DNA of 64,000 nt from Fischerella sp. PCC 9431 (GTDB taxonomy: Bacteria > Cyanobacteriota > Cyanobacteriia > Cyanobacteriales > Nostocaceae). Under the pieces are notes generated by a model that ran no database searches, was not told the origin of the DNA, and saw nothing but the letters and a program-made list of their open reading frames with translations. This document shows positions 27,901 through 36,753 of the stretch, piece after piece. The translations under genes were made by a program, and so were the position numbers. The stretch spans positions 2,745,240 to 2,809,239 of the forward strand of contig NZ_KE650771.1 in assembly GCF_000447295.1 (NCBI RefSeq), given 5' to 3'. Position 1 is the first letter of the stretch. Each line of letters begins with the position of its first letter.

Positions 27901-29299
27901 TGAGTCAGGTAAAGTCAAGATGGAAAAACAAACCTGCAATGTTGCTGATTTGATCGCCGAAGCTATAAATGTCATCCAACCTTTAGCTAATAAAGCTGAG
28001 GTTACTCTCTCGGTTTCTAGCTTATCTCAACAGCTATGGGCAGATCCGGATCGCATTGTGCAAACTCTAACAAACTTACTAAGTAATGCAATCAAATTTT
28101 CTACTGCTGGTTCTACAGTTTGGTTGAGTGCAGAGTTGAGGAATGGGGAAGAGGACGCGGGGACGCGGGGATGCACAGACAGGGTGAATACAGATGAAAT
28201 ACTCTCCGCGTCTCCGCGTCTCCGCGTCTCCGCGTCTTTTTCTTCTCCCACTATTTTATTTACAGTCCGTGATACTGGGCGTGGTATCCCATCTGATAAG
28301 TTGGAGAGTATATTTGAGCGCTTTCAACAGGTGGATTCTTCGGATTCGCGCAATCATGAAGGTACTGGTTTGGGTTTAGCGATTTGTAAAAGTATTGTCC
28401 AGCAACATGGTGGTCAAATTTGGGTAGATAGTCAACTGGGTGAGGGTAGTACTTTTTACTTTACAATACCTGTGTTGCAGGTTTCTCAGATGGGTGAATT
28501 AGAAGACCATGATAGTGATCATGTACCTTTGGTGCTTGTCTGTGATGATGATCCTAATATTCGTAACGAATTACAAACTCTCTTGGAGAAACGCCACTAT
28601 CGGGTAGTTACAGTCGCTAATGGTGAAGAGGCGATCGCAACTGCGTCTGCTCAACATCCAGATGTGATTTTACTAGATTTACTCATGCCCGGTATGAATG
28701 GTTGGGAAACCATGACAGTTCTCAAACAACGGGTTGATACTCAAGATATTCCGATCATTATTTGCAGTGTTTGCACACCTAATAATAACAACAAACCAAA
28801 TCAAGATTTTGTGGATTGGGTTAGTAAACCTTTAGAAGAAAGCTTGTTGTTTGAGTCGTTACGACAAGCACTCACAAATTCTACTAAACAAATTCGTGTG
28901 TTGTTGGTTGAGGATGATCCAGATTTGGCGGAAGTTTTGCAGACTCTATTTAAGCTACATGATATTAATCTTGTCCATGCCAAAACAGGTAAAGAAGCTA
29001 TTCGTCTCAGCCAAAAAGTTAATCCTGATTTGCTGATTTTAGATTTGATTCTACCAGAAGGTGATGGGTTTACAGTTGTGGAATGGCTACAACAACACAA
29101 TCAACTTTGCCAGATTCCATTGATGATTTATTCGGCAAAAGAACTAAAAGACTCTGAGAGAAAAAGACTCCAACTAGGACATACAGAATTTATGGAAAAA
29201 GGACAGGTAACACCACAGGAATTTGAACACCGGGTAATGAATTTACTACACCAAGTTATACAATCAAATGCTGAGTTAAAAAGCCAGAATAATTTGTAA
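24971..29299 (+). CDS. Giant hybrid histidine kinase: REC-wHTH-Hpt-REC-REC-PAS-HisKA-HATPase-REC-REC
   Basis: This 1442-residue soluble phosphorelay protein contains, in order: receiver (1-120, Asp51 in LLDVILPE); OmpR-type winged helix (about 125-222, TPKEYALLELFLRN); a low-complexity linker (about 226-350); Hpt (about 355-440, His near 398 in AHTLAGSLGTFGF); receivers at about 463-580 and 590-710; a coiled coil; PAS (785-900); HisKA (His near 922 in SVVSHELRTP); HATPase (about 1025-1175, GRGIPSDKLESIFERF, GTGLGLAI); receivers at about 1186-1305 and 1309-1425. A DNA-binding output domain inside a kinase suggests a self-contained relay to DNA. A CheY-like gene follows. Two in-frame repeat inserts are described separately. 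Confidence 0.93.
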   Translation: MKILIVEDDELVAHVLAAVLTNYNYAVETASNGQAAWDLIQTYDYDLILLDVILPEIDGITLCRQIRAHGLQMPILLLTGCDSSHEKAIGLDAGADDYLVKPFDEEELVARIRALLRRGSVVSQPVLEWDNLQLDPTSCEVTYAGELLLLTPKEYALLELFLRNSRRVFSCGMILEHLWSYEDIPGEEAVRTHIKGLRQKLKAVGAPGDFIETVYGIGYRLKPRREERGIRGDGGQGGRGDTETQRQHGEEGRHGGQGEEGGRGDTETQRHGEEGRHGGQGEEGGRGDTETQRHGEEGRHGGQGGQGGQEDTGNTDEIFSVSPRHHVTASSQASPRLSFSASSEASSQPQTLAAVAGVWHKYKVRVEEQVGLLEQAADDAQSQKLNQKLQKQALQEAHTLAGSLGTFGFAVGSQLARKIELLLKANKTLSEDDTTQLVGWVQQLRQEIANNDQDTKSRLHSEDEHPLLLVVDSDCTFTEQIQQAATHKNLQVAIATDTITARNILYQNHPSIVLLDPDISCDHEDSFNLLAELHQRKPPVPVIVLTKDSDFSNRLQAARNGGHTFLPKPMSANQVLEAVNQVLQESPHAEAHILAVDDDPKIGELLQKLLLPWGIKVTSLSNPLKFWETLEAVRPDLLILDVEIPGINGIEICQVVRNDPQWSELPILFLTVHNDADIVNQVFAVGADDFVSKPIVGPELITRIVNRLERVSLRRMREIYQTGNTQTQTQINTRLRQQTTIEQELRQAKDELEQRVAERTAQLTKINEQLQSELNERQRAQEELRNSQAMFAGIVAIADDAIISIDSSQKITLFNQGAEKIFGYTSQEVLGQPLDLLLPSQYTQAHRQHVADFGKSPKVARRMGERREIYGRRKDGTEFPAEASISKLQLGQEIVYTVYLQDISDRKQVERMKDEFVSVVSHELRTPLTSIHGSLGMLASGLIKPDSEQGKRLLQIAVDSTERLVRLINDILDIERIESGKVKMEKQTCNVADLIAEAINVIQPLANKAEVTLSVSSLSQQLWADPDRIVQTLTNLLSNAIKFSTAGSTVWLSAELRNGEEDAGTRGCTDRVNTDEILSASPRLRVSASFSSPTILFTVRDTGRGIPSDKLESIFERFQQVDSSDSRNHEGTGLGLAICKSIVQQHGGQIWVDSQLGEGSTFYFTIPVLQVSQMGELEDHDSDHVPLVLVCDDDPNIRNELQTLLEKRHYRVVTVANGEEAIATASAQHPDVILLDLLMPGMNGWETMTVLKQRVDTQDIPIIICSVCTPNNNNKPNQDFVDWVSKPLEESLLFESLRQALTNSTKQIRVLLVEDDPDLAEVLQTLFKLHDINLVHAKTGKEAIRLSQKVNPDLLILDLILPEGDGFTVVEWLQQHNQLCQIPLMIYSAKELKDSERKRLQLGHTEFMEKGQVTPQEFEHRVMNLLHQVIQSNAELKSQNNL
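25645..25990 (+). repeat. Low-complexity repeat inserted in frame in the kinase linker
   Basis: Units such as ggagacatggaggacaag and gacacggagacgcaaagac repeat three to four times and translate to Arg/Gly/Glu-rich sequence (RGDTETQRHGEEGRHGGQ). They are followed by a centre gaatacagatgaaatattct and a C-rich half (ccgtgtcaccgcgtcac, gcgtctctccttctccgcg). It is the same two-half repeat type seen between genes, here read through as about 115 residues between the winged helix and the Hpt domain. Confidence 0.9.
28142..28252 (+). repeat. Second in-frame repeat insert, inside the HATPase domain
   Basis: gaagaggacgcggggacgcg, then gaatacagatgaaatactct, then four copies of ccgcgtct form a short version of the linker repeat. 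It adds about 36 residues (around 1058-1094) between SAELRNG and PTILFTVRDTGRG, two strands of the GHKL ATPase fold that are normally joined by a short turn. Confidence 0.9.
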
Positions 29300-29313
29300 T
29301 CAGGATGATAAGA

Positions 29314-29694
29314 ATGACAAATAAAAAAGTGTTGGTGATTGATAATGAAGAATATATTCAAGAAGTAGCTAAAGTTTGCTTAGAAACAGTAGCAGGTTGG
29401 CAAGTGTTAACAGCAGGTTCTGGTAAAGAAGGTATCAGCAAAGCCGAGAGTGACCAACCAGATGCTATTCTACTGGATGTGATGATGCCAGATATGGATG
29501 GACTGGCTACTTTTGAGAAACTACAAAATAATCAAACCACAAAAGCAATCCCAGTGATTTTATTAACTGCAAAGATCCAAGCTTCTGATCGTCGTCGTTA
29601 TGCTCAGTTGGGTATCAAAGCTGCGATCGCAAAACCATTTAATCCTTTAGAATTAGCTCCTCAAGTGGCATCTGCTTTGGGTTGGAATCTGTAA
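29314..29694 (+). CDS. CheY-like single-domain response regulator
   Basis: This 126-residue receiver domain carries the acidic pair region VLVIDNEEY, the phospho-acceptor Asp in AILLDVMMPD, the LLTAK Thr and the terminal Lys in AIAKPFNP. I chose the ATG at 29314, 8 nt after AGGA, rather than the ATG at 29305, which overlaps that ribosome binding site. It lies about 15 nt after the giant kinase gene, so it is its likely partner and probably co-transcribed. Confidence 0.9.
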   Translation: MTNKKVLVIDNEEYIQEVAKVCLETVAGWQVLTAGSGKEGISKAESDQPDAILLDVMMPDMDGLATFEKLQNNQTTKAIPVILLTAKIQASDRRRYAQLGIKAAIAKPFNPLELAPQVASALGWNL

Positions 29695-29868
29695 TAATTC
29701 TTTATAATTTGTAATTCATAATTTGTAATTTTTGAATATCTTCACAAGTTCCTCATATTCTTTCCCTACTCTAAAAGTAGAGCCAACTATCACTATCACA
29801 AGGTTGATCCCCAAAGTCTTCTTGGCTCGAAATAAAACAGTTATTAGGTTATAAAAGGCGGATAGGAG

Positions 29869-30423
29869 ATGTCTATAATTCGTTGGCAACCTTTTAGAGA
29901 AATCGATACTATACGTCAACAAATCAATCATCTACTAGATGAGTGGATGCATGGTCAAGAACATGAGAGTCTATTTCCAAAACTAAATACTAGTTGGACA
30001 CCAGCTGTTGAATTACAAGAAACCGATACAGACATTATTCTCAAAGCTGAAGTTCCAGGTATGGAAGCAAAAGACTTAGATGTAGAAGTCAGCACAGATG
30101 TAGTCGCAATTGCTGGAGAATATAAACAAGAAAAAGAAGAACAAGATCAAGGTTTTCTCAGAACAGAATTTCGCTATGGTCAGTTTCAACGGATAGTACC
30201 TTTACCCGTTCCTGTCAAAAATGATCAAGTCAAAGCTGAATTTAAAAACGGCATTTTAACACTTACTCTTCCTAAAGTCGAAGCAGCTAAACGCAATGTC
30301 GTAAAAGTGGATCTTAGCGTACAAGAAGCAGCGCGAGAAGCAATGACAAAAGAACGTCAGCATCAAGAACACTTACAAGATACTATGCATACTCGTGCTG
30401 CTGCTGAAGTTGGTACTAATTAA
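29869..30423 (+). CDS. Hsp20 family small heat-shock protein
   Basis: This 184-residue chaperone has an alpha-crystallin domain from about residue 43 to 145 (TPAVELQETDTDIILKAEVPGMEAKDLDVEVSTDVVAIAGEY ... GQFQRIVPLPVPV) and the GILTLTLPK strand, followed by an unusually long charged tail (AREAMTKERQHQEHLQDTMHTR). The canonical C-terminal I-x-I/V motif is not obvious. No CIRCE operator was seen upstream. Such proteins hold unfolding proteins, partly at thylakoid membranes. Confidence 0.92.
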   Translation: MSIIRWQPFREIDTIRQQINHLLDEWMHGQEHESLFPKLNTSWTPAVELQETDTDIILKAEVPGMEAKDLDVEVSTDVVAIAGEYKQEKEEQDQGFLRTEFRYGQFQRIVPLPVPVKNDQVKAEFKNGILTLTLPKVEAAKRNVVKVDLSVQEAAREAMTKERQHQEHLQDTMHTRAAAEVGTN

Positions 30424-30498
30424 GCACTAATCAAAAAGATTACTGGGATAGTTGTTAAAACTTTTTAAACATTTTTCAATAATTCAGGAGAATATTGT

Positions 30499-30672
30499 AT
30501 GACTAATACAACAAACAAAAGCAGTATTTGGCAGAAAATTATAGAAGTTCCTCAGCAAGTTTTTCGTTTCATTTACGGCGGGTTTGTAAGAATTTTTACT
30601 CCTAGAGATGATAATTATCCAGAAACAGGTGTACAACCATTTGAAGGAGAAATTGATAAGGAAAGACATTAA
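30499..30672 (+). CDS. Small hypothetical protein downstream of hsp20
   Basis: This 57-residue frame begins at ATG 30499 with a good CAGGAG 8-9 nt upstream. The protein (MTNTTNKSSIWQKIIEVPQQ..., FIYGGFVRIFTPRDDNYPETG) has a short aromatic amphipathic region and an acidic C-terminus. It lies 76 bp after hsp20 in the same direction, so it may be stress-induced with it. No family recognised; support is the ribosome binding site and protein-like composition. Confidence 0.6.
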   Translation: MTNTTNKSSIWQKIIEVPQQVFRFIYGGFVRIFTPRDDNYPETGVQPFEGEIDKERH

Positions 30673-30766
30673 TCATTTGCCAGGCTTGGTTGTTGGTTGG
30701 GATATTTAATAAAAGTAAACATCCTAAAAACATCTACCAATGACCAATGATAAATAATTTCCTTTG

Positions 30767-30793
30767 GGGTGCGAAACTTAGCTTCGCGCCCCT
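30767..30793. repeat. GGGGtGCGAA hairpin
   Basis: GGGGtGCGAA pairs with TTCGCgCCCC over a 7-nt loop, between the small gene ending 30672 and the convergent DUF2949 gene. It may terminate one or both. Confidence 0.55.
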
Positions 30794-30819
30794 AGTAAGT
30801 ATTAAAATTCATTGTGGTC

Positions 30820-31014
30820 TCAAACATTTCCCTGCAACCAGTCAAAAATACGATCCAGCTGGTTCAATGTTACCAGACCGTATTGCCACAGAATTATTGG
30901 TAACAAATTTGGAGTCTGTTCAGGATGTCGTAATGCTAACTGTAGGTCAGCGTTAGGAATTGCTAAATCTTCTTGCAAAAAGTTAAGAAATTGTGCAAGT
31001 CTTCTCTGTTCCAT
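30820..31014 (-). CDS. DUF2949 family protein
   Basis: This 64-residue soluble protein matches the cyanobacterial DUF2949 family: LAQFLNFLQEDLAIPNADLQLALRHPEQ, then LLPIILWQYGLVTLNQLDRIFDWL. Function is unknown. I place the start at the ATG at 31014, 5-6 nt after AGGTGG; a GTG at 31023 is in frame and would add three residues. Confidence 0.85.
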   Translation of the reverse strand: MEQRRLAQFLNFLQEDLAIPNADLQLALRHPEQTPNLLPIILWQYGLVTLNQLDRIFDWLQGNV

Positions 31015-31312
31015 ATTCGCCACCTATCCTTACGGCAATATGCTGAGGTTATGTTTATCAAAGCGGCCTTTTTGCTCTAACATTTTTTAAGTTTGCAAGA
31101 GCTGTTGTCTATGTTCTTTACTTAACTTTATAGATTTCTCAGTTTGAATGATTTTTACTTTGAGAAAATAATATCAGTAACAGCGAGGTGTGTAAACTAT
31201 GTTGTTATTAGCAGTGATACAATATATTAAGACGCACGATTTAGCGCTGGTTCGAGAAAAATGCTTGAACCTAGTGTCACCATTGAATTAGTTTAGTTAG
31301 GATGATGCGAAT

Positions 31313-31801
31313 TTATTTATTACCTGATTTCCGAGGTTTGTTAATCGGACGCATCGCCTCTCGACCAAGAATAAACATACCTGTTACACCTAAGCAAACA
31401 AACCAAACATATTGATGCCAATATTTTCCGATCTGCTCAATGGGACTTAACTGTGAGTACAAAGTATTGAGGTAAAGTAGCAGCAAAACGGTCATCAGCG
31501 CTCCAAATCCGACAAAACTTAACCCAATCCGAATCCGTAGAGGTCGTAGTTCCCAATCGCTGATCGTCTCTAAGTCGATTTCTGCTAATTCATGTAACGA
31601 TTCTTCTGCTAGCGAAGAGGCGATTTGTAAGTTACTCCCTAGCTTTGGTGGTAGTATTGGTACTAATGTTGCCACAGTCGGACGCCGTAGCAAAGCCTCA
31701 GTATCTCTAAGTAATTCCAATGGTTTACGAGTAGTAGTGGGCTGAGAAAAATTTAAGTTTTGTGTATTATCTTTAAGGTTCACTTCGCTTTTAATATTCA
31801 T
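31313..31801 (-). CDS. Two-TM hypothetical protein
   Basis: This 162-residue protein has a polar 85-residue N-terminus, two membrane helices (about 93-113 and 130-148) and a short basic tail (NKPRKSGNK). A conserved-looking segment ELAEIDLETISDWELRPLRIRIGLSF precedes the first helix. I do not recognise the family; it looks like a cyanobacterial membrane protein. It is flanked by a 300-bp gap with no gene and by a MITE-bearing gap. Confidence 0.65.
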   Translation of the reverse strand: MNIKSEVNLKDNTQNLNFSQPTTTRKPLELLRDTEALLRRPTVATLVPILPPKLGSNLQIASSLAEESLHELAEIDLETISDWELRPLRIRIGLSFVGFGALMTVLLLLYLNTLYSQLSPIEQIGKYWHQYVWFVCLGVTGMFILGREAMRPINKPRKSGNK

Positions 31802-32019
31802 AGTTATCAGTCCAAAATTAAAAGAGTTTAAATTAAGAGGGGACAGAGAACACCGAATAAGGGAACCACCATAAGTAAATTCAGAGGATTGCTCATCAAT
31901 AACAAATGATCAATGACCCTTATTAATTAGTCTAAAACTAATTATCGATAACCATTTATTGCTGTGTAGAGACGGGAAATTACTCTGCGCCAAACAAGCT
32001 ATACGTCTTAAGGTAAAAG

Positions 32020-32151
32020 CAATACGGTTGGTGTTAAGCAGAAAAGTAGAGTAGCTTCGTCGGTTGAGGAAAAAGCTTAACAAAGTCCTGACAACACAGC
32101 CAAACCAACATAGATCAGTTTTAGTTTTCAGCCTTAACACCAACCGTATTG
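32020..32151. mobile_element. MITE-like element with perfect 19-bp terminal inverted repeats
   Basis: CAATACGGTTGGTGTTAAG at 32020-32038 is the exact inverse of 32133-32151. The 94-bp interior has no gene. The tip CAATACGGTT is shared with the element at 62966-63080 and nearly with 57237-57349, though the interiors differ. The reverse-strand frame across this region is incidental. Confidence 0.85.
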
Positions 32152-32203
32152 AGGTTCAAAGTTCGTACCAGTCACCTAATAGCTGACTTCAGCTATTAGC
32201 CGG

Positions 32204-32761
32204 CTATGAGGTAGCTTGTTGCAATTCCTCTAATCGGGCTAGCACTTCTTGACTATGAATAGCTGGATTAACTTTGACAAAAGTCTCTCGCACAATACCT
32301 TGGGGATCGATGATAAATGTATGACGCACAGAAATAAAGCTCATCCAAGAACCGTAAGCTTTGCTGACTGCACCTGTTGTGTCTGCCAACAAAGGAAATT
32401 TTAGTCCTTCGGAATCACAAAATTCGGCATGGGAATTTATATCATCTGCACTAATGCCGATAACTTGTGCATTTTTTTCCAGATATTTGGGTAAATCTTG
32501 CTGAAACCGACGGGCCTCTATAGTACAACCTGGGGTAAAGTCTTTGGGATAAAAATAAAGAACTACCCACTGACCACGATAATCAGAAAGAGAAATTTTA
32601 CCTTCGCCAGAGTTTGTTGGTAAAGAAAACTCTGGTGCAGGTTGGTTAATAGTGGGAAGTTTTCCACCCAAGGCGTTAGCTACCGGGGCAAAATTTAACC
32701 AACTCAGGAGTGCAAAACAACTGACGAATAATATGTTTAAAAAATGACGGCGAGAAATCAT
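32204..32761 (-). CDS. Peroxiredoxin Q/BCP with Tat-type signal peptide
   Basis: From the ATG at 32761 this 185-residue protein begins MISRRHFLNILFVSCFALL and ends its leader at VANA, so it has a twin-arginine motif (SRRHFL) and probably acts in the thylakoid lumen or periplasm. An in-frame start at 32779 would lengthen the leader. The peroxiredoxin domain has LYFYPKDFTPGCTIEARRF with the peroxidatic Cys, and FIIDPQGIVRETFV. It reduces hydroperoxides using thioredoxin. tatC of the Tat pathway lies elsewhere in this window (60263). Confidence 0.9.
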   Translation of the reverse strand: MISRRHFLNILFVSCFALLSWLNFAPVANALGGKLPTINQPAPEFSLPTNSGEGKISLSDYRGQWVVLYFYPKDFTPGCTIEARRFQQDLPKYLEKNAQVIGISADDINSHAEFCDSEGLKFPLLADTTGAVSKAYGSWMSFISVRHTFIIDPQGIVRETFVKVNPAIHSQEVLARLEELQQATS

Positions 32762-32799
32762 TGTGTTGACCAGAATCACAACTTAACACAAGTTTACAA

Positions 32800-33045
32800 T
32801 TACTCGTCGCTATTCTCAGCTTGGGTTGTTTCTACACTTTCAATATATTGGCTTTCCATCAGAAAAGCCCCTTTAGTAAAACGGACACCCCAGTATCCAG
32901 CAGGACGACGATCAAGCACCACACCTTCTTCGCCAATATGAATCACATCAGGCGGACGTAACATCGGCATGGGATCGGCTGTTTTGACGTATGGGGGTAA
33001 GGCGATGACGCGGACTTTGCTACCGATGGTAAATTCTTCAGACAT
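32800..33045 (-). CDS. sipA: SipA-like regulatory protein (DUF3148)
   Basis: This 81-residue basic-to-neutral protein fits the DUF3148/SipA family: MSEEFTIGSKVRVIALPPYVKTADPMPMLRPPDVI, then EEGVVLDRRPAGYWGVRFTKGAFLM. SipA has an SH3-like fold and is known to bind the histidine kinase NblS, which controls high-light and nutrient-stress genes in cyanobacteria. I start at the ATG at 33045; a TTG two codons upstream is less likely. It lies 38 bp upstream of the peroxiredoxin gene on the same strand, so they may share a transcript. Confidence 0.82.
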   Translation of the reverse strand: MSEEFTIGSKVRVIALPPYVKTADPMPMLRPPDVIHIGEEGVVLDRRPAGYWGVRFTKGAFLMESQYIESVETTQAENSDE

Positions 33046-33363
33046 GATCAAAATGATGAACTATGAATGGTTAATTATGAAAAAGCATAGTTCATCATTC
33101 AACATTGTTGGAGCGATCGCATGAATCGCATAAATTTACAATTAATAATAAATCTTAATATATGAACATCAGTAATTATTATTTAGAGAACTCCAAACAA
33201 TCAATAATCTAAACCTTTGGTAATTGCTCATTTGTCATTTGTCATTTGTCATTAGACGTGATAAATCGCGTCTCTACAATAGTCATAATTTTTAATTTTT
33301 AATTTTTAATTTTTAATTGTTTTCTCCCCTCCTCTTTGCGATCAAGGAGGGTTAGAGGTATTT
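33046..33363. other. Intergenic region of short repeats
   Basis: The gap holds tttgtcatttgtcatt 7-mers (about 33230-33251), the palindrome AGACGTGATAAATCGCGTCT (33254-33273) and five copies of tttttaat (about 33290-33318). No gene is seen. Confidence 0.7.
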
Positions 33364-34671
33364 TCAGCGATAAGCTACCTGTGGTCCGGGCCAGACTTCT
33401 TTAACCTTTTCACCAAAAGTTACTGCTTTATCTGTGTCTGTGGCTATAGCTGTACTACCGTCATTAGCAACTGCCAATACGGGCCATTCTTCTTCGCCCA
33501 ATTCACCACTACGGAAGAGAATCTTATTAGGTTGGGTTTTACTCCAGCCTAAGAGTACGGCAATTTTTTCATGTTCTTGCTCATCATAGGCGGGAGATAT
33601 GGTGTTAGTGCGATCGCTTTGTCGATCCCAAATTACCGCCCTGTCTGTCGCATCAGACGTATTAAATACGGCTTCAAATTTGCGTGCTAAGAAGCGATCG
33701 CCTTTTTCTGACCAACTAATGGGAACTAATACCCCAATAGTTCCTTCGCCATTTGCATCGCGGGAAACTTTGGTATTGATTAAAGTATCCATGTTGCGAG
33801 AGGTAGAAGATACTACCCGCAATTCCTTAGTTTGTCTATCTTCTAAGAACAAAACGCTGCTGACACGGCTGTTATAGAGTTCTGGTTTTACTTCTAGTTG
33901 AACACGGCTGTAAGCAGCATACCTACCATCTGGGGAAACTACAGGTAAGCTGCGATAATAGCGTACTCCAGAACCTGTTTTAGAACTCACAGTTTGATGT
34001 GTAGTCATGATCCAATTCCAAGGAATTGGATGGGGACTAGCGATCGGATCTTGCTGTTCTTGTTGTGCTTGCTCAGATTGTTCAACTACAGGTAATTCTT
34101 TGTACTGTGGAGTTACTATTGTAGCTGCTTGAGGTGATGGACTATCAGACTGATCCATTGATAAATAAATCTTATCGCCCTCTAAAGACTGTAGCTTTGC
34201 AGCCTTTAATTTTTCCACTAAACTGATTTGACTAGTAGACAGTCCTCTAGATACAGAATCCGTTTGCACTTTTGCTGGTGCGAGTTCCACGGCCGCCAAT
34301 GAGTTGTTCTCTGGTATTTCGATCACCGATAGAGAATCACCCTCTACTGCCCAAGACTCTACTTTCTCTACTATTAATATTTGCGGTTCAGCAGCAGCTA
34401 CAGACACTTGTAAGGATTGGTGTTTCTCTACCGAAGAGTCAATATTAGCTAGTTTTGATACTTGATTCTGATGAGAGATATTTCTTGCATCTGTTTCCGT
34501 GGAAGCAGATGCTAACTCGCTCATCATCGAAGTACTTTTAGCTGTTTGTGATTGCGCTGAGGAAGAGTGACTAGATGCATCCACTAGGGGCGCGATCAGC
34601 ATCAAGACAACAACATACTTGAAGAATGGTTGTACGCGAAACCATCCTGACAGCAAAAGATGTTTAAGCAT
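33364..34671 (-). CDS. Secreted or anchored hypothetical protein with TolB-like repeats
   Basis: This 435-residue protein has a hydrophobic N-terminal segment (FFKYVVVLMLIAPLVDA, residues 17-33) suggesting a signal peptide or anchor. A long Ser/Ala/Gln-rich disordered region (34-205) follows. From about 215 on, SPDGRYAAYSRVQLE, SWSEKGDRFLARKFE and GWSKTQPNKILFRS look like blades of a WD40/PD40 beta-propeller. It resembles cyanobacterial hypothetical proteins. Function unknown; probably periplasmic. It stands alone before a 1-kb gap. Confidence 0.7.
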   Translation of the reverse strand: MLKHLLLSGWFRVQPFFKYVVVLMLIAPLVDASSHSSSAQSQTAKSTSMMSELASASTETDARNISHQNQVSKLANIDSSVEKHQSLQVSVAAAEPQILIVEKVESWAVEGDSLSVIEIPENNSLAAVELAPAKVQTDSVSRGLSTSQISLVEKLKAAKLQSLEGDKIYLSMDQSDSPSPQAATIVTPQYKELPVVEQSEQAQQEQQDPIASPHPIPWNWIMTTHQTVSSKTGSGVRYYRSLPVVSPDGRYAAYSRVQLEVKPELYNSRVSSVLFLEDRQTKELRVVSSTSRNMDTLINTKVSRDANGEGTIGVLVPISWSEKGDRFLARKFEAVFNTSDATDRAVIWDRQSDRTNTISPAYDEQEHEKIAVLLGWSKTQPNKILFRSGELGEEEWPVLAVANDGSTAIATDTDKAVTFGEKVKEVWPGPQVAYR

Positions 34672-35666
34672 TGGTTGACTCTACTAGAGGGCGGTTGCTG
34701 TGTGAGAAGTGACGCCAGTATAGTTATGGTGCAGACTTTCGATTATATGTATAACAGGAAACTAACTGTATTCACTAGATAAATCATTAAAATTTGCCAT
34801 AATTTTACAAAATCTTGTGTAAGAATTCTTACAAAGTACTAACAGCCAATATGTGCTAGCAAAATATACTAGCCATGATACTGACTGATGATAAATAGAT
34901 GCTTGTCACTACTGGGCAAAATTCTTGCTGATGCTAAAATCCAGCTTAACCAGTACCTGAGTGTTACTCTATAGTCGTTAGTCAATTTTTAATTACTTTG
35001 TGATATCGACTACTAGAGATAGCAAAGATAATTAGGTTGAAATAAACAGACTAAGCCTGTCTATTTTCTTCCTACTACGTTAAAATTCACCGACAACCGT
35101 ACATGTGAACTTTGAACTGAGAAATTTAGCAAAAGAATTGTTTTTACTAAAAAAACTCAAGCCATAACTAACTTTAAAGTCTAGCTAAAAGAAATCTATA
35201 TTGAGAACAACTGCAACAAGAAAATCTTTTGCTGACAAACTTTTCGGTAATACACCCTAGCCTCGAAGCTTGGCAAAAGCAACTGGCTGCTTGGAAAACT
35301 TGATAAAAATTTATGTTGATTTATAGTAGACGCTGGTTGGCTTGCTGCGAGACAAAGCCGAAGAGTAGAGTTTGGTTGTAACAGATACAGTTTATACTGA
35401 CTTAGTACTCAGTTTATATATTATAACTCTACTAATGTAAATCGGCACAAATTAAAGCTAAATGGTGAGAGTCGTCATCGGATTTTGAATTTTCGATTTA
35501 TTCCACAGAAAAATCCGGGTCATCGGTAGGGCTTGCACCATCAAGGGATGGCCGGTCATTTGTCATTAGTGAGGGGTGTGAGGAGAATAAATACTAACAA
35601 AGAACCATTGACTCTTGACTCTTGACCCTTGACCATTGACTCTTGACCCTTGACCATTAACAAACC
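34672..35666. other. 1-kb intergenic region, no gene seen
   Basis: The region is AT-rich with stops in all frames at short intervals. From 35588 to 35660 it carries 9-mer repeats (gactcttga, cccttgacc, accattgac) that run to within 6 bp of the fmt start codon. No RNA gene was recognised. Confidence 0.65.
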
Positions 35667-36674
35667 ATGAAAGTAGTCTTCTTTGGTACTCCCCAATTTG
35701 CGGTTCCGACTCTGGAAAGATTGCTGCATCATCCAGATTTTCAAGTATTGGGAGTTGTGACTCAACCTGACAAGCGCCGAGGTAGAGGAAATCAGCTAAT
35801 ACCTTCGCCTGTAAAAACTGTTGCCACTACTCACAATTTACCAGTATGGCAACCCCAGCGAGTCAAGAAAGATGCTGAAACTTTGACTCAACTTAGAGAA
35901 ATAGGCGCAGATGTATTTGTGGTGATCGCCTATGGGCAAATTCTCTCTCAAGAAATTTTGGATATGCCTAAATTAGGTTGTGTAAATGTACATGGCTCGA
36001 TTTTACCCAAGTACCGAGGTGCAGCTCCAATTCAGTGGTGTTTGTATCACGGAGAAAAACAAACAGGGATCACGACTATGTTGATGGATGCGGGTATGGA
36101 TACTGGAGCCATGCTGTTAAAAGCTACTACACCAATAAACTTGTTAGATAATGCCCAAGATTTAGCAGAAAAATTAGCCACAACAGGTGCAGATTTACTA
36201 GTAAAAACTTTGCTCATTTTAGAACGTGGAGAAATTGAGCCAATTCCTCAAGATAATTCTGAAGCGACCTATGCTCCTTTAATTAAAAAGGAAGATTACC
36301 AAATAGATTGGTCAAAGAGCGCTATCCAATTACACAATCAAATTAGAGGCTTTTACCCCAACTGTATCACTAGCTTTCGCAACCAACAAATAAAAATTAC
36401 TGCAACCGCTCCCCTTGACTCTGCTTACTGGCAGGAACTACCATTGGAGCTTCAGGAATATCTCCAAAAAGAATTTAATTCGTCAATAGTATCGGGTAAT
36501 CCAGGGGAAATAGTAAGCATTGTCAAAGGGATAGGGGCGATCGCACAAACTGGAGACGGTTTGTTAGTTTTACGAGAAGTTCAGTTAGCTGGGAAACGTC
36601 CCCAGTCAGGATGGGATTTTGTGAATGGTATGCGTTTAATAGTAGGAGAAGTATTTGAAAATATTGGAAAATAA
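35667..36674 (+). CDS. fmt: Methionyl-tRNA formyltransferase
   Basis: This 335-residue enzyme formylates initiator Met-tRNA using 10-formyl-tetrahydrofolate. [20 protein letters not shown] opens the formyltransferase domain; [18 protein letters not shown] carries the catalytic Asn and His; an AGMDTGAML segment holds the Asp. The C-terminal OB-like domain follows residue 205 ([24 protein letters not shown]). No Shine-Dalgarno is visible: tandem 9-mers run right up to the ATG, as if the repeat had replaced the native leader. Confidence 0.96.
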   Translation: MKVVFFGTPQFAVPTLERLLHHPDFQVLGVVTQPDKRRGRGNQLIPSPVKTVATTHNLPVWQPQRVKKDAETLTQLREIGADVFVVIAYGQILSQEILDMPKLGCVNVHGSILPKYRGAAPIQWCLYHGEKQTGITTMLMDAGMDTGAMLLKATTPINLLDNAQDLAEKLATTGADLLVKTLLILERGEIEPIPQDNSEATYAPLIKKEDYQIDWSKSAIQLHNQIRGFYPNCITSFRNQQIKITATAPLDSAYWQELPLELQEYLQKEFNSSIVSGNPGEIVSIVKGIGAIAQTGDGLLVLREVQLAGKRPQSGWDFVNGMRLIVGEVFENIGK

Positions 36675-36753
36675 AACCAGAAGCCTGATTCAGCTACTAG
36701 TTACTATTTATCAGCAAACGGCTCCCAATTGATAACTGATAACTGATCACTGT

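Noticed and set aside
31910-32143. 77-codon minus-strand frame
   Set aside because: It runs across the MITE and its terminal repeats; it is an artefact of that element.
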